From positions 868,940 to 932,939 of the forward strand of contig KV419400.1 of assembly GCA_001630475.1 (NCBI GenBank): a DNA stretch of 64,000 nt, in the 5' to 3' direction. The notes beneath the pieces are model-generated. The model worked only from the letters and a program-made list of their open reading frames with translations, was not told where the DNA came from and did not search any database. Shown here in pieces: positions 10,003 to 22,828 of this stretch (position 1 is the stretch's first letter; each line of letters opens with the position of its first letter). The position numbers were made by a program, and so were the translations under genes. The stretch comes from Sistotremastrum niveocremeum HHB9708. Its lineage: Eukaryota > Basidiomycota > Agaricomycetes > Sistotremastrales > Sistotremastraceae.

Positions 10003-12167
10003 ATGTCTGTCTCTCCCTACGACGAGCCCCAAGAGAAAAAGGCCTCTGCAGAACAGCATGCCAACAAGATCAAGGAAACAGCTCATGACCTCACCCATAG
10101 AGAGCGCATCAGTACCTACTTCACCATCGCTGCCGCCGCCTGCGGCTTAATTTCTGATGGATGTACGTCGCGTGCCTTCTCAGGGTTCCACTATCTAATC
10201 TCTATGCAGATCAAAATAATCTGATGACCATGGCTAATGTAACCCTCACTCACCATGCTCATTCATTCCCTAATCTCACCCTCTCAGGTTGTCTTCAAAG
10301 CCCTCTATCCCAAGGACTACACCTCGGCCGTCTCCACTCGCGTCAGCAACTCTCTCCTTGTCGGCGCCATTATCGGTCAGATCTTCGTCGGTTTCATCTG
10401 TGATCGCATCGGTAAGCCATTCTCATGACGTATATGCGGCTCTACTAATCCAGCTATAGGTCGCAAGACAGCCTTGGTCTCAACAACGCTATTCATCATC
10501 ATCGGTGCTACCATTGGTACAGCTGCACACGGTGCTCATGGCAGCGTCCAAGGTCTCTTCTGGTGTCTGACCTTTGCTCGAGGCATTACTGGAATTGTAT
10601 GTCACTTTTTGATCCCGGCCGCTCCATGCTGTAACCTCGCGTCTAGGGTGTCGGTGGAGAGTATCCCGCCTCATCGACTAGCGCAAGCGAAGCCGCGAAC
10701 GAGAGATCGATCGTCACACGAGGCCCCGTTTTCATTATGGTCACCAACTTTGTTCTGAGTGTACGTTTATACCCTTTCCTCCAACACATTATTTCTCATT
10801 CCGGTCACAGTTTGGCGGACCTTTGGCTGTCTCAGTTTTCTTGATCGCCTTGTCTGCTGCAGGGGAGCAACACTTGCCGACCGTCTGGAGAGTATGCTTC
10901 GGTGTTGGTATTCTCCTCCCCGTCACGGTCTTCTTCCTTCGTCTGCGCATGTTGAGCTCAAAGCTCTATCGCAAGGGCGCCATCAAGAGTAAGCTATCGC
11001 CCCACCATCATATTGCTTTACTAATCATAGCTTGCTGTAGGGAAGGTCCCTTACTGGTTGGTTGTGCGACGCTATTGGAAGAGTCTGATTGGAACCTGTG
11101 GCGCATGGTGAGCGGCCATTTACTCTTATACCAATCAAATGATTAACAGCCCTTAGGTTCTTATATGACTTTGTATGAATTTGTCTTGCATTGGCTATAC
11201 TCTCCCGTCTAACCATTCATTCAGGTCACATTCCCCAACGGCGTCTTCTCTGGAACTATCATCTCCAGTGTTATTCACGACGGCAGCATCAAGAGAACCG
11301 CCGAGTGGCAGCTTTTGTTGGGAGCCCTTGCCCTCCCCGGTGTGTTCGTCGGAGCCTTCCTCTGCAACCGCTTTGGCAGAAGAAACACTGTATGTCACCT
11401 TTTTATGCACATAAATTCGATCACCGATTCTGAATGCAATTCTTCAGATGATGTTGGGTTTCAGTGGCTACTTAATTTTCGGTCCGTCATATTGTGTAAA
11501 GTGTTGATATACGAGGCTCACTCCGTTCCCAAATAGGTCTTACGATTGGTCTGTCATACGACAAAATTACCAAGATCATTCCTCTCTTTGTCGTCTTGTG
11601 AGTCCGGAGTTTTATCAGCGTGATCGGATTTTCATCGCTCTTCTTAGCTACGGTCTGATGCAATCGTTTGGCAATATGGGACCAGGTGATATGCTTGGAC
11701 TCGTCAGTGCCGAGTTAGTCCCTGCCGTTTTATACTGCCTGCTCTATGTCTGACGTCGGATAGATCATATGCCACTCCCGTCCGTGGCACCTGCTACGGC
11801 CTCAGTGCAGCTATCGGTAAAACCGGAGCTGCTGTAGGCACTCAGGCTTTCACTCCTATCCAGACTCATCTTGGCAAACGGTTTGTCTTTTGTTCTTTCA
11901 TTTGAATTATCCCGTCCTCAATAACATTGTAGCTGGACTTTCATCATTGCCGCCATCTGCGGTGTCACTGGCATTCTCGTCACATATTTCTTCGTCCCCG
12001 ACATGACAGGAAAAGATCTCGCCGAAGAGGACGCTGCATTCTTGAAATACCTCGCTGCGAATGGATGGGAAGGTTCAGTCGGCGAAGATGATGAGGCTGA
12101 GATGATCGGAAAGACTAGCCAGAGCTCTCTGAGGGAGAGCGAGGAAGCTTTGGATGAAAAGATTTAA
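10003..12167 (+). CDS. MFS transporter, GIT1-like (glycerophosphodiester/phosphate type)
   Basis: A many-exon gene starting MSVSPYDEPQEKKAS and ending in TAA at 12165-12167. Spliced segments show the major facilitator fold: the loop 2-3 motif VGFICDRIGRKTALV, the helix 4-5 stretch FARGITGIGVGGEYPASS, then a central loop and the second-half counterpart LCNRFGRRNTMMLGFSGYLI. Helices such as VSVFLIALSAAG and FFVPDMTGKDLAEED at the C-terminal end support 12 membrane spans. WFLYDFVTFPNGVFSGTIIS resembles yeast Git1 (glycerophosphoinositol/glycerophosphocholine uptake) and Pho84-related carriers. The substrate is inferred from this resemblance. The acidic C-terminal tail (EDDEAEMIGK) is cytosolic. 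Confidence 0.85.
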
Positions 12168-12243
12168 TGAAGTGTTTTTGATTAGATGATTTACGACACT
12201 TATGGGATTTTCTTGGCTATTATGCATATTATTAGTGAATAAT

Positions 12244-12294
12244 ACGCCCTTCGAGGGCTAGACATAGGCCTCTTGCCTATTACGGAGAGGGCGT
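12244..12294 (+). terminator. Potential stem-loop cluster in the 3' region of the transporter gene
   Basis: About 80 bases after the stop, GCCCT-TCG-AGGGC (12246-12258) and ATAGGC-ctctt-GCCTAT (about 12264-12280) can each form perfect short hairpins, and ACGCCCT (12244-12250) can also pair with AGGGCGT (12288-12294), competing with the first hairpin. Such a fold could mark a 3' UTR structure. No family is recognised. Confidence 0.3.
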
Positions 12295-12640
12295 GTCATC
12301 GTTCACTGCTCGAGCAATGTTGGACCAACTGCTACATGACTATCGTGGAATATGCCGCTATTCCAACACCAAACACAAAAGCAAAGACAATGCCGACACG
12401 TCCCGCTACGTAGGTCAGTGGACGCATTTCTCAGGAGAATGCTAAGTGCATACCTAACCCAAATTCAGCCGGGTATATGTGCGCAATAGGAGAAAGAGTA
12501 GGAGAAAGAGTGTTCGCATAGATAGTGATCCAAGTCAGTGCGCTCCGATACGTGACAACATCTACACTGTAGACAACTATTCACGAGGGGATGCCTGCAT
12601 TATTACACTATATATGCAGGATCATCGATCAACTGCCATG

Positions 12641-12727
12641 TATGCACCGAGACCAATTTTTTGGCAGTTTCGGAATTATCGGACACGGAGATGCCGGAGA
12701 TGCTAAAAATTTGGTCTTTGCTGCATA
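12641..12727. repeat. Imperfect inverted repeat upstream of LYS1
   Basis: The left arm (12641-12665, starting tatgcaccgagacc) and the right arm (12702-12727, read on the other strand as tatgcagcaaagacc) match over about 25 bases with a few mismatches. The loop is about 36 bases. The right arm ends 70 bases before the LYS1 start codon. No clear target-site duplication flanks it, so a MITE relic is possible but not shown. Confidence 0.45.
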
Positions 12728-12797
12728 CAAGAGTGACTCGTTTTGACTAACTCGACTCATACCATCACCTATCCAACCCCATTTTCCACTAGTCATC

Positions 12798-14071
<1,274 letters not shown>

Positions 14072-14420
14072 TTAGCAGTATAGAGCTGTAGTAGTGGATG
14101 TATCTCTAGATCTGAGCGTCGCATTAGGAAACTCGTGATTCCGCCGCACGCGGTGTTAGGAACGAATCAGAGTATCAGAGTACGCGACAATTGATATCGT
14201 TGCCGTCGCGTGTTTCTCTTGCAACTGATCTGAGGCTTTTATACTGACCGAGATTCGCCCTCTCGTACAGACTCAAGCAGCACTGCTTGCTTCAGGCCGT
14301 TCTGATTCTTGGGCGTCCGGTCAACCTAGTAAATTTCTTCACATTTTGAAGCGCGCTACGCTGATCGCATGCTAAGGAACTGCTCGCTTCCGAGCCACAG
14401 ATCTAAACGACGCCGAAGCT
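14072..14420. other. Intergenic between LYS1 and the three-motif gene
   Basis: These 349 bases hold no supported gene. They contain the LYS1 3' UTR and the promoter of the next plus-strand gene; no strong TATA box or repeat stands out. Confidence 0.6.
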
Positions 14421-16405
14421 ATGCAACATGAAGACCAGGATAGCTCTCATCCAGAGGGCGTATCTACGACAGTGAGCTCATCGTCGGAGTCCAGGCATAG
14501 CCACAAGAATAGCGCATCCGGGTCATTTCGAGGCCCAACGAAATTAAGAGGCAAACGAATTCACGTCCACCCCACCTCCGCCGACTTCAGCGCTTCAGAA
14601 TTTGGACTCTCATCGTCTGCACCATCATACGAGACGTCGGCCTTCGTTGATCGGCGAAGAAATCGTGACGATGATGAGGACGAAACTGATTCTTTCTTCG
14701 AGCTTGGTGATGTCCCGCAGGACGTAGACGAGACCTTCGGCGACGACCTTGATGACCATAATGCTCTCAACACCTCTGCTACCCATGGGCCACTCTTCAC
14801 TTCGTTTTCTAGCTCCACCAGAGACCGATCTCCTACGAGATCTGTCATTTCCACGAGGAATAATTTAGCACCTGAAGAACGAGGCGCACTCCTTCGCAAA
14901 AACAGAAAGCTAGCCCAAATGCTCGGAACCGATCCAGGTTCACTCACGAGTCATTTCAGCTTTCTGAAGATCCATCAGCGAGGATCGTCTGAGCAGTTAA
15001 AGTTGCAACCGGTGCAGAGTGCTCCAGCGCGGGCATCTCCTTTGAGTCCTTCTGCGAACATCGGATTCTTGAGGCACCAGGATTATTCTCCACGATCCTC
15101 TGCAAGAAAATCTACTCGCGAAACTGGGAGCTTTATGGAAATGTCGGACAACGAGATGGACGAGGGACATACGGATCAGTCCCCTGAGGCGGAGTCCTCT
15201 GTTCCCACCGTTTTGACAGAGGAGGAGACTGCAGATCGAGAGCGAAGACAGCGGCGATCCCGGCTAGCCAAAGTTCATCGTTTCCTTGGATCAGGGGTCC
15301 CTGCAGAATTAGTGTTGGGCGTTTCAGGCCAGGAAAAAGATCTGGATTTACCAGCCGTTTCAGCGCCGCCTGACCTCACCCGCTCGTCTCCTCCATCACT
15401 CCGCCCACGAGTCCGGCGACGAAGCAGTAGCGCCGCTTTTCCGTCCTGGGAGGATCCTGAAGGTCCCCGAATAAAAGAAGAGCTAAGTGAGTTCGAAAAG
15501 TCCAGAAATGTCAAACGGGCGGTCAAGATGGAGAAGGTGGATTGCAACCTTGCTCCAAGCCATCTTGAAGCTGACGATGTGTGTTTAGGTATTCGGGCAG
15601 ATGCCACCGCAAACTTTGTATCATACACGAGCTCCCGGGTCAAACCCACAGATCACACTTTCTGCAACATCCCCTGATGTTCGTGGTACCCTGGATAAGT
15701 CGGGTTACTCGAAGTATGCCGAATATCTCCGGGGATTCAAGCCTACCACGAGCGTTCCGAGGGACAGCATTGAATCTCATCAGTCAGGGAGACCACTCCT
15801 ACAGGAAGAAAGTGAAACATACTCGCGTATTCGCCAATCCATTATCTCGCTGACAGACATTGTGGATCGGGTGCGTCTCGAACCTTGGTGTATGCCATCG
15901 CTAACCTCGGTGATAGGATGATCGAGAGTCTTTGCTCGCTTTACACGATCTTATCAGCCCTAGCAGCGAGAACGTCGAAGAGCAAGAAGAGTCCGAAGAC
16001 ATCTTCAGCTTCGAACAGGAAAGGATAGCCTCAGGATCAGGCCTTAGAACCGAACGTCGACTATCTTTGCCTATCACTAGGAAGGACTCTCTTTTGTCCC
16101 TTCGTTCACAGTTCACTGTCTCCTCCCCTCCGGCAGAGATAACAGACTTCCAAACCCGCAGGAAGCGTGCCGCCAAATTGGTTGATTTCTTTGGCGTTAA
16201 TTATAACGAACTTCTCGAAGTCGTCGTGGGTAAGATCGAAAACGGAGTCCGAGAAGAAGGAAAGAGAGGCAGTCTGAAGCCCGACGAAATCGATGTACGA
16301 TTCAGACCTGCTTCTTCGATCCAGGCTGACCATTCTTTCTAGGATTTGATGACAAACTTGAACAGACTACGAAACAGGCAGGGTAGCATAAGCACGCAAG
16401 ATTGA
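14421..16405 (+). CDS. Conserved-looking protein of unknown function with three KL-x-FLG motifs
   Basis: Four exons (14421-15536, 15589-15870, 15917-16294, 16343-16405) give about 612 residues. The protein is Ser/Arg/acid-rich and mostly low complexity. Three copies of one short motif stand out: LLRKNRKLAQMLGTDPG (around 157-173), RRSRLAKVHRFLGSGVPAEL (278-297) and RRKRAAKLVDFFGVNYNEL (around 547). The shared pattern is a basic cluster, then K-hydrophobic-x-x-hydrophobic-(L/F)-G, and a few residues later a Leu. I do not recognise a named domain. The last intron (48 nt, ending ttctag) is preferred because it leads to RNRQGSISTQD and a stop. Without it the protein would end HSF at 16342. A role as a scaffold is only a guess. 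Confidence 0.7.
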
Positions 16406-16604
16406 TAAACAGCGAGTGAATGGGAATGTATGATCATGGTTGGATTAAGGATCTTATAGGCGTATCACGAGTGTATCCATTTGGATGACTTCCAAGGGAT
16501 TGTATATTACTAGTAGGGTTTCGGCAAATGTGCTTGACGCGAACGACCAGGCCTTCTCTAACCCCTTCACAATCTATAGACTTGGTTGCTTCAAAACGAT
16601 CCAA

Positions 16605-18960
16605 ATGCCTTTGCCTACAAGTAATTCTCTCAAGCAAAGGCTATCCAATCTCTCCTTACCCTCCTCGTCATCGGCATCATCGTTAAACTCCTCCCTGTCC
16701 TCACCCTCTGCATTCGCCACTAGAACATGGGAGAAGCAGAGGTCCAAATTCGCAACTTGGAATGCGAATAGACAAGGATCTACCCCACCTTACGAGAATG
16801 CCCATACTATGCATAACGCAGAGGAAGAAGAGAGAATGCAGGAGGTTATGGATGAGTTCATATCCCAAGCAGGCGTTGATTATGAGTAAGTTCAGGGTCG
16901 TTCAGGAAGGACATTACACCTCTAACCCACAATCCATCAACTAATAGGACGAGACCGATGTACGTGTTTTATTACCTAGTGTCCAGCATGGAATGTCGCT
17001 CACGACTTACAGGCTGGTCATCTGTGCCTCCGCTTTCCCGAACCCCAAGGAGGTCAATTATGATAAATTATTCAAGTAAGTATGACATCGTTCCACATAA
17101 TGCATACACTAAACATTCCCCGTCGATCAGCCGTATAGTTGCATATCTTGATCTTTATGGTACGCTCACCGTGATGGCCCCCCTCTTCCTGACGACCAAC
17201 TGATCAACTTGTTTGAAGTCGAATCCGATTACACAGTGGTTTTGCTGGCTGCCGGAAGTCAACATCAACCCCCTTGGAGTTGGGTTTGGCAAGCCTATCG
17301 TACCCTGAACCGAAAGTATCGAAAGAATTTGAAGCGACTGGTAAGCCACACTCACCCTTCGCAAACCTGAACCTGCCTCACATGACGTCGTTGTTCAGTA
17401 TGTGGTGCATTCGAACTGGTTTTCGAAAAGTATGACTTTCTATCGTGGTTTAGATTGATTCTCACATGTGTTCGCAGTGCTCTTCTCTCTTGCTGGCGCA
17501 GTAATCAGGTTCGTCTACATCACACTTCCCTTCAGTTCCTTCATCTGATGCCATTCTCACAGTCCCAAGTTTTTCCGCAAGATCACCTACATTTCCACTC
17601 TGTCTGAGCTGGCCGTTCATGTTCCTTTGACTCAAATCCCCATACCCGCACCCGTATATCAGTACGTACAAAGTCAGATAAGGAATTATTCCCTTCCTCA
17701 TATATGTATTGACAGAGAAAACTCTAAACACGAAACCCGGATTCAGCTGCCGGTCCAGCAAGCGTCCACACTGTTCGGGGTGTCGCTGACCGAGCTGATG
17801 GGTGAGAGCGGAGAGAAAGGTGGACTGCCGCGGGTCCTCAAGGAGTCTATTGCACACTTGCGAAGTACAGGTAAGTACTTGTACCGCCTCTTTTGTGAAT
17901 AGCAGGATAAATCTAGTAGGTTTGACCTCTGAGGGTCTGTTCCGCAGGTCACCGAGTTCTCTCCTTCTTAAGCAAGCAGCAGAGGCATATGACAGAGGTA
18001 GACTTTTTTTTATTTTTCAATCAAACCTATGGAATCGAAGCTCAGGCCAACTACAGATCAAGCGATCTCTCTTCATACTTTTGCAGACCCCAATGTGGCC
18101 GCTGTGCTTATCAAGAAATTCCTTCGTGATTTACCCGAGCCTCTCTTCCCGGAATCAATGTATCCTCTGATAAGAAAATGCCCGTTCTCTCACAACGATA
18201 ACGAGACTGTACAATATATTCGGAGCGTTATTCTACCGGCTATGCCCTCTTGGAGCGCCGTCATAGTTCTCAGCAGCGTGCTTCGTACGTTTCACTTCCT
18301 TCTCCATTTCCATTCACTAAAACTCATCATTACTCAGATCTTCTGCACGATGTATCTTTGAAGGCGAATGAGAATAAGATGAACAGCCACAACCTTGCCA
18401 TCGTCATTTGTCCAAATTTGGTTTCAAGCCCCAATCCTCTAGTGGACGTACAAATGTGTGCTGTAACAGGGGGGACACCATCGAAATCTCCCCTCGTGGC
18501 GCCGACTCAGGAAGGAACTGCAACGTTGGGCAACGTCATCAAATTTTGTATCGAACGATATTACGAGATCTTTGACGAGCTTCAAGATCGCAGTGAGGCG
18601 GTGCGTCCGATATCATTTCCAGAAGCGGAACCCAGAACGAGCTTTGACACTGGCAGGAGTGATGAGATTGATGATGGCATGCTAGTGATGTCGGTTGGAC
18701 CATCGAAGTCAACCGATAGTGTGCGGAGTGCACGCAAATCTTTGTACTCTTTGAGTCTTCCCTCGCGGCCGCCGACTGGAATCTCACCCAGTCTCTCGTC
18801 GCCTACATTTTCTAGTTTTCGCGCCACTAAACCAACTGGTCGAGCGTCCACACAGCAGTCGCCTGGTGCCTCTGTCACGCGTGGCGCGAATAAGAGCCTT
18901 GGTTCTCCTGTGGAGGCCACTGGCATTACTGCCTCAGGTTTCTTCACCCCTTCGCTCTGA
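16605..18960 (+). CDS. CRAL-TRIO (BCH)-RhoGAP protein, p50RhoGAP/Ecm25-like
   Basis: A multi-exon gene starting MPLPTSNSLKQRLSNLSL with a Ser-rich head. The first domain is a CRAL-TRIO/BCH module: LVICASAFPNPKEVNYDKL, IVAYLDLYVESDYTVVLLAA, WSWVWQAYRTLNRKYRKNLK, LYVVHSNWFSK and FRKITYISTLSELAVHVPL. The second is RhoGAP: LRSTGLTSEGLFRRSPSS carries the arginine finger position, DPNVAAVLIKKFLRDLPEPL is the conserved A-V-x-x-L-K-x-(F/Y)-L-R-x-L-P-x-P block, and NSHNLAIVICPNLVSSPN follows the NLA-V-x-PNL motif. The C-terminal 130 residues are Ser/Pro-rich. Proteins of this layout inactivate Cdc42/Rac/Rho at membranes. RAC1 lies 9 kb away, so Rac1 is a candidate target (inference). Confidence 0.87.
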
Positions 18961-19276
18961 CGTATTAGCATGCGCAGAGCTTGATCCCTGGATTGTTTAT
19001 TTATTGCTTGTGCACGCCTATGCGTCTCCGTCCCGTGTATTTCAACGATGTATCTGACTTTATATTCTTCTCCTATCGATATTAATGTTACTGATGGATC
19101 TGTGTTAATCCTGGATCGTAGTGTTTCAAATTGCAAATCTGATGTGCATTGTTGGTACAGAGCGGTATATGATGTTGAAAGCGAGACTGTGAAATATAGC
19201 AAAGAAAGCATGAACTATCAGTCTGAATATGGGGTCTTTACATAACAGAAACGCAATAATATCGAGAGCAGCATGT
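18961..19276. other. Convergent 3' region (RhoGAP / unknown protein)
   Basis: These 316 bases between two convergent stop codons are A/T-richer than the flanking genes and hold no supported gene. Confidence 0.6.
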
Positions 19277-20853
19277 TCAGAAAGTCCATTGGTGTTGAGC
19301 AGGACGTGGCAACTGCGGCGGGGCGCTAATGCGACGGTCTCGGACGCCACCCTCCTGAGAAGAAACGGGTTTGACGGCGACTTCAGCAGAAGTGCGACGT
19401 TTCAGTTTATTCAACCCTCTAGATGCCTTGGCACGGAGCTCAAATGCCTGAAGATTTGCCTCCGTAAGGGCAACGGAGGGCACGGGAGGGGTCCGCGTCG
19501 AAGTCAGGGCAGGTACGGTGATATCAAGGACGGTCGACTCTGGAGGGGAGGACATTGAAGGTGCAAATGATCGAAGACACGCTGTCGGAGGGGGAACAGC
19601 GCGTCGGTATGGACATGGATCTTCAGCAGGAGCAAAGGGATCCTCATATTGCCTCTCTATCTTGTTGGTCAAGAAAGAGGGTAGAGGTGCTCGTACGCTT
19701 GGAGCCACGAGCGTGATAGGCTTCTGAACTAGGATTCGAGCGGAGATTTGATCGAGGGAGGGGAGGAAACAAGGTGACGCGCTTAGTTTCGGGCCACGAT
19801 CAGGGCTGGTGAGTGTTCTCACTGCCCTGAACTGCACTTGTTCAATCCATGCCTCTCGCGGGGCAGGACGCTCATCTGCCACGGGATCCTCCAAATCTAA
19901 AGTCCTGAAGAGGGCCAAAGGAGAAGCAAGCCCAGGTGAAGGAAGGGTGAAATGGAAGAGGGCTGGCGACGCTGGAGGGGTGACAGGAAGGCCCACTGCA
20001 CTAGGAGAGGGTGGCATTCCAATCCTGGACATAAAATGCGCACGACGCGCGTCTGCTATGCGTTGAACAACACGTAGGATGTTAGAAATATATGAAGTTC
20101 ACCTTGTTTACTGTTATGAATCTTCGACGCAACTTCCTTCCGCAAATCCACTGCCTTTTTACTGTGCGAAATCCTCTCTTTTGTGGCCTTCAACAGGAGA
20201 TTAAATCGATCTCTCTCCAAGCCTTGACCTCTGATAGAAGAATCATTGGGCGAGGCTGATGGTAGTCTATCAAGGGAGAAGGGTGATCTTGTAGGCGGCA
20301 CCTTCAGATGCACGGTGGTTTCCCAGGAATCTTCATCCGAGGGAGGAGAACACGTCTTGGGGACGTCCAAAGCCTCTTCAGCAGTAGCAGGGGATATACT
20401 AATGGAAGGCAAAGGTGACACAACCCCAGCAGTTACCACATCATCAAGCGACATTGATGACGAAAAGATGGGCAAAAACCGTAAAGACAGGATTAGCTTG
20501 AGAGCAAAAAGTGCGAACCAGCGCTGGATAAGAAAAAGGAGCGTCGGGATGAGGAGTAAGAGCAAAAAAGACTGTAAAGAATTGAACCAACGTCCAGCGT
20601 CGCGTCGAGAGTGCAGCGTTGGAAAGAAGGAGCTTTAATAGCCTTGAAGATTGAAGGCTGTGATGCCTCGGTAACGGCGTCGACAGCCATCAGAAGCCAG
20701 TATCTATTGCAACCGCCAGACACACCCAGGCAACGCCAAATTTCCGACTCTGGATCATTGCCATAGTGGTGATATTCTCTGAATATGATAAAGCTCGGCC
20801 GAGAAAGACCATCCGTTGTATAAGCAGGGTAACAACATGATGAGGAACGTCAT
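19277..20853 (-). CDS. Unknown protein with one predicted membrane helix and a long Pro/Ser-rich tail
   Basis: I do not recognise this family. The C-terminal exon (19277-about 20045) encodes MSRIGMPPSPSAVGLPVTPP and a Pro-rich tail with ASRGLNKLKRRTSAEVAVKP. The exon upstream gives SLDDVVTAGVV and a Lys-rich segment ISHSKKAVDLRKEVASKIHN. With a 69-nt intron the frame reads back into RWFALFALKLILSLRFLPIF, a probable membrane helix, and then GVSGGCNRYWLLMAVDAVTE. A further 55-nt intron leads to MTFLIMLEYHHYGNDPESE, whose ATG is at 20853. The frame stays open further up (ADILVAIWRCSGLVANRYRT), and one more intron could start it at ATG 21046 (MRVALSSSDQS). A shorter alternative starts at 20454. 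Exon structure is tentative; coding potential on this strand is moderately supported. Confidence 0.5.
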
Positions 20854-21053
20854 TGGCAAAGGGCCCCAGGGCGGCGCGGTCCTATATCGATTTGCAACGA
20901 GACCAGAACAACGCCAGATAGCGACGAGAATATCCGCAAGGCTGAGGATGGATTGGTCCGAGCTGCTGAATTTGAAGAGAAAGAGCGCTGAGAAGATCAG
21001 AAGCAAGAGTCAAGCACGCCCAATCTTAGCAACAGTGCGACTCGCATTCGAAA

Positions 21054-22782
21054 ATGGCGGGTCCCTCAACTCTCGAGCCGGCCGTCACCATGCACCGCAA
21101 GCATATGCCAATCAAGAAGGCTGACGGCGAGCCCTTTACTCGACACGACATCCAATACGACTTCTTGCATGCTATCTTCTCTGATACAACCAAAGTGTTC
21201 ACAGAGCTCAAAGGCCATGGTCTCGGCTCAAATCCCAAACTCTCGTTCGGCGAAGTCTATATCAATGCCCTCATCAGGAGCTCCAAATGTTCCAAGGGCC
21301 TCAGAGATAAAATGTTCGAAAATCGTGAATTTGCTCACGATTTCGCCAAGCTTGCTCTGCTGGCCAACGTAGGGCGAGTCAATTCAACACAAGCATGTTC
21401 GTCTTTCTGCTAGTGGCGACATCGATGAAGTCATTTCAACTTCAATGCAGTCTTCCCAGAGATGAGAACAGCTATGAAGACCTATCACCCAATACCTTCC
21501 TTGCAACACACTGATGGCAACTTGCAAGATGCACCAAGAATCAAGACCTGCTTGCGCGGTTGCTTTCTTCCTGACGAATCTCTCTCTACTGCCCCTTCGG
21601 CCCCCCATGACATTTTGGCCAAAGCCGTTCGTCCACTCTATTTTATCTATTCACTAGACCTTATCAGTCTTCAGGAGAGTGGCAAACGTCCTTCGACCAG
21701 TGTGGTCAACTTGATCACTGTTCTGGCTAGCCACACAGTCGTTCGTACCTTTTTTCCACACAGTACGATGATGCCTACCAAGATCGATGTAGCTGGTCGG
21801 GATCAACCATTTCCCTGAAAAGCTCGGCTATGATTTTCTTGATCTTTTTCTTCCAATACCAGTGCCATCAGCCCAACGGGCCCGTGCCTTCCTGTGGCTT
21901 ATGTTCCATTATCTTGAAGGTCCACACGAATTCAATCCATATGGCGACGAATATTCACAGTCCCACCCTGGTCAAGCACCTTTCTTACTCGAAGTAGACC
22001 CAGCAGAACTCGCGCATGAGAACGTTGATACACTGGCCGACACCACTTGGGGAGAAAAAATGGCCGTTCGACGTGCAAATTTCTTAGAACGACAAAGTGA
22101 AGCCGAAGCTCGAGATAAGGATGCTGGTTTCAAGGAGGAATCGCTGGCGAGCTTCACCAGAAGCGCGAGAGAAGCGGAAGGAGTATCTCGCCAGAGTATG
22201 GACAAGCGCGGCTTTGCTGAATCTTGTGATCTGATGAATGGTAGGTACACCGATGGCCGCCCCGAAACATCCGCGCAAGGAGAGGGCGTCTCGCCAAGTC
22301 AATACTTACCGGGGTCCAGCTCCAGATGTATATTACCATGAACTAGACGTCAATACGCCTAGTGAGCATTCCCCGCGGTCTCCCTGCTAACACTAACCCA
22401 TTCATCCGTCGCAGGATCGGCATATCCACACGAGCCAGTTTCACCTTTACAGCCCGAAATCACGATGTTTGAACGTCAGCATTACTGTCTTGACTATCGG
22501 GAATATCCCCCAATCTGACTTATACTCCTAGATGCTTGGAATACAACATTGAAACAAGACCCTCTGGCAGATTCAGATGGCGATGATCAAGATCAAAACA
22601 TCAAATTGGACTATGGTAGGTCGTTGAATCTACAACGCGTTGCACTACCTAAGACTGCTGCCCTCAGAGCGCAGGCTGTACATCCTGAACAACATTCGCG
22701 GAAGGGAGCCAACCCCAGATCACATCGAGAATGGCAACCGAAGGCAGCCGATCCTGATCTCATAGCATGTCACCTTGTGTAA
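21054..22782 (+). CDS. IES1: INO80 chromatin-remodelling complex subunit Ies1
   Basis: A multi-exon gene starting MAGPSTLEPAVTMHRKHMPI. The Ies1 core is clear: KKADGEPFTRHDIQYDFLHA, IFSDTTKVFTELKG, INALIRSSKCSKGLRDKMF, FPEMRTAMKTYHPIPSLQ, LQDAPRIKTCLRGCFLP, a VNLITVL segment, and AQRARAFLWLMFHYLEGPHE followed by NPYG. These blocks match fungal Ies1 and suit a nuclear INO80 accessory subunit. The basic/acidic C-terminal part (ERQSEAEARDKDAG) and the tail with DPLADSDGDDQDQ are poorly conserved. A 49-nt intron inside the tail brings in APKHPRKERASRQV; a further intron near 22615-22655 cannot be excluded. The stop lies 46 nt from the stop of the convergent Osh3-like gene. Confidence 0.9.
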
Positions 22783-22828
22783 TTACTATTCAATGCAAGA
22801 TATATGTGCATCAAGGACGTGTATGCTA

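Larger units (their letters stand above)
12168..12797. other. Intergenic: transporter 3' region and LYS1 promoter
   Basis: These 630 bases hold no supported gene. They contain the hairpins noted at 12244-12294 and an imperfect inverted repeat at 12641-12727. A 75-codon frame at 12479-12706 is Arg-rich and has no family resemblance. Confidence 0.6.

Noticed and set aside
4631-12167. A secondary-metabolite cluster built from the SDR and the MFS transporter.
   Set aside because: No polyketide synthase, NRPS, terpene cyclase, P450 or pathway regulator is present, and the genes in between are housekeeping genes.
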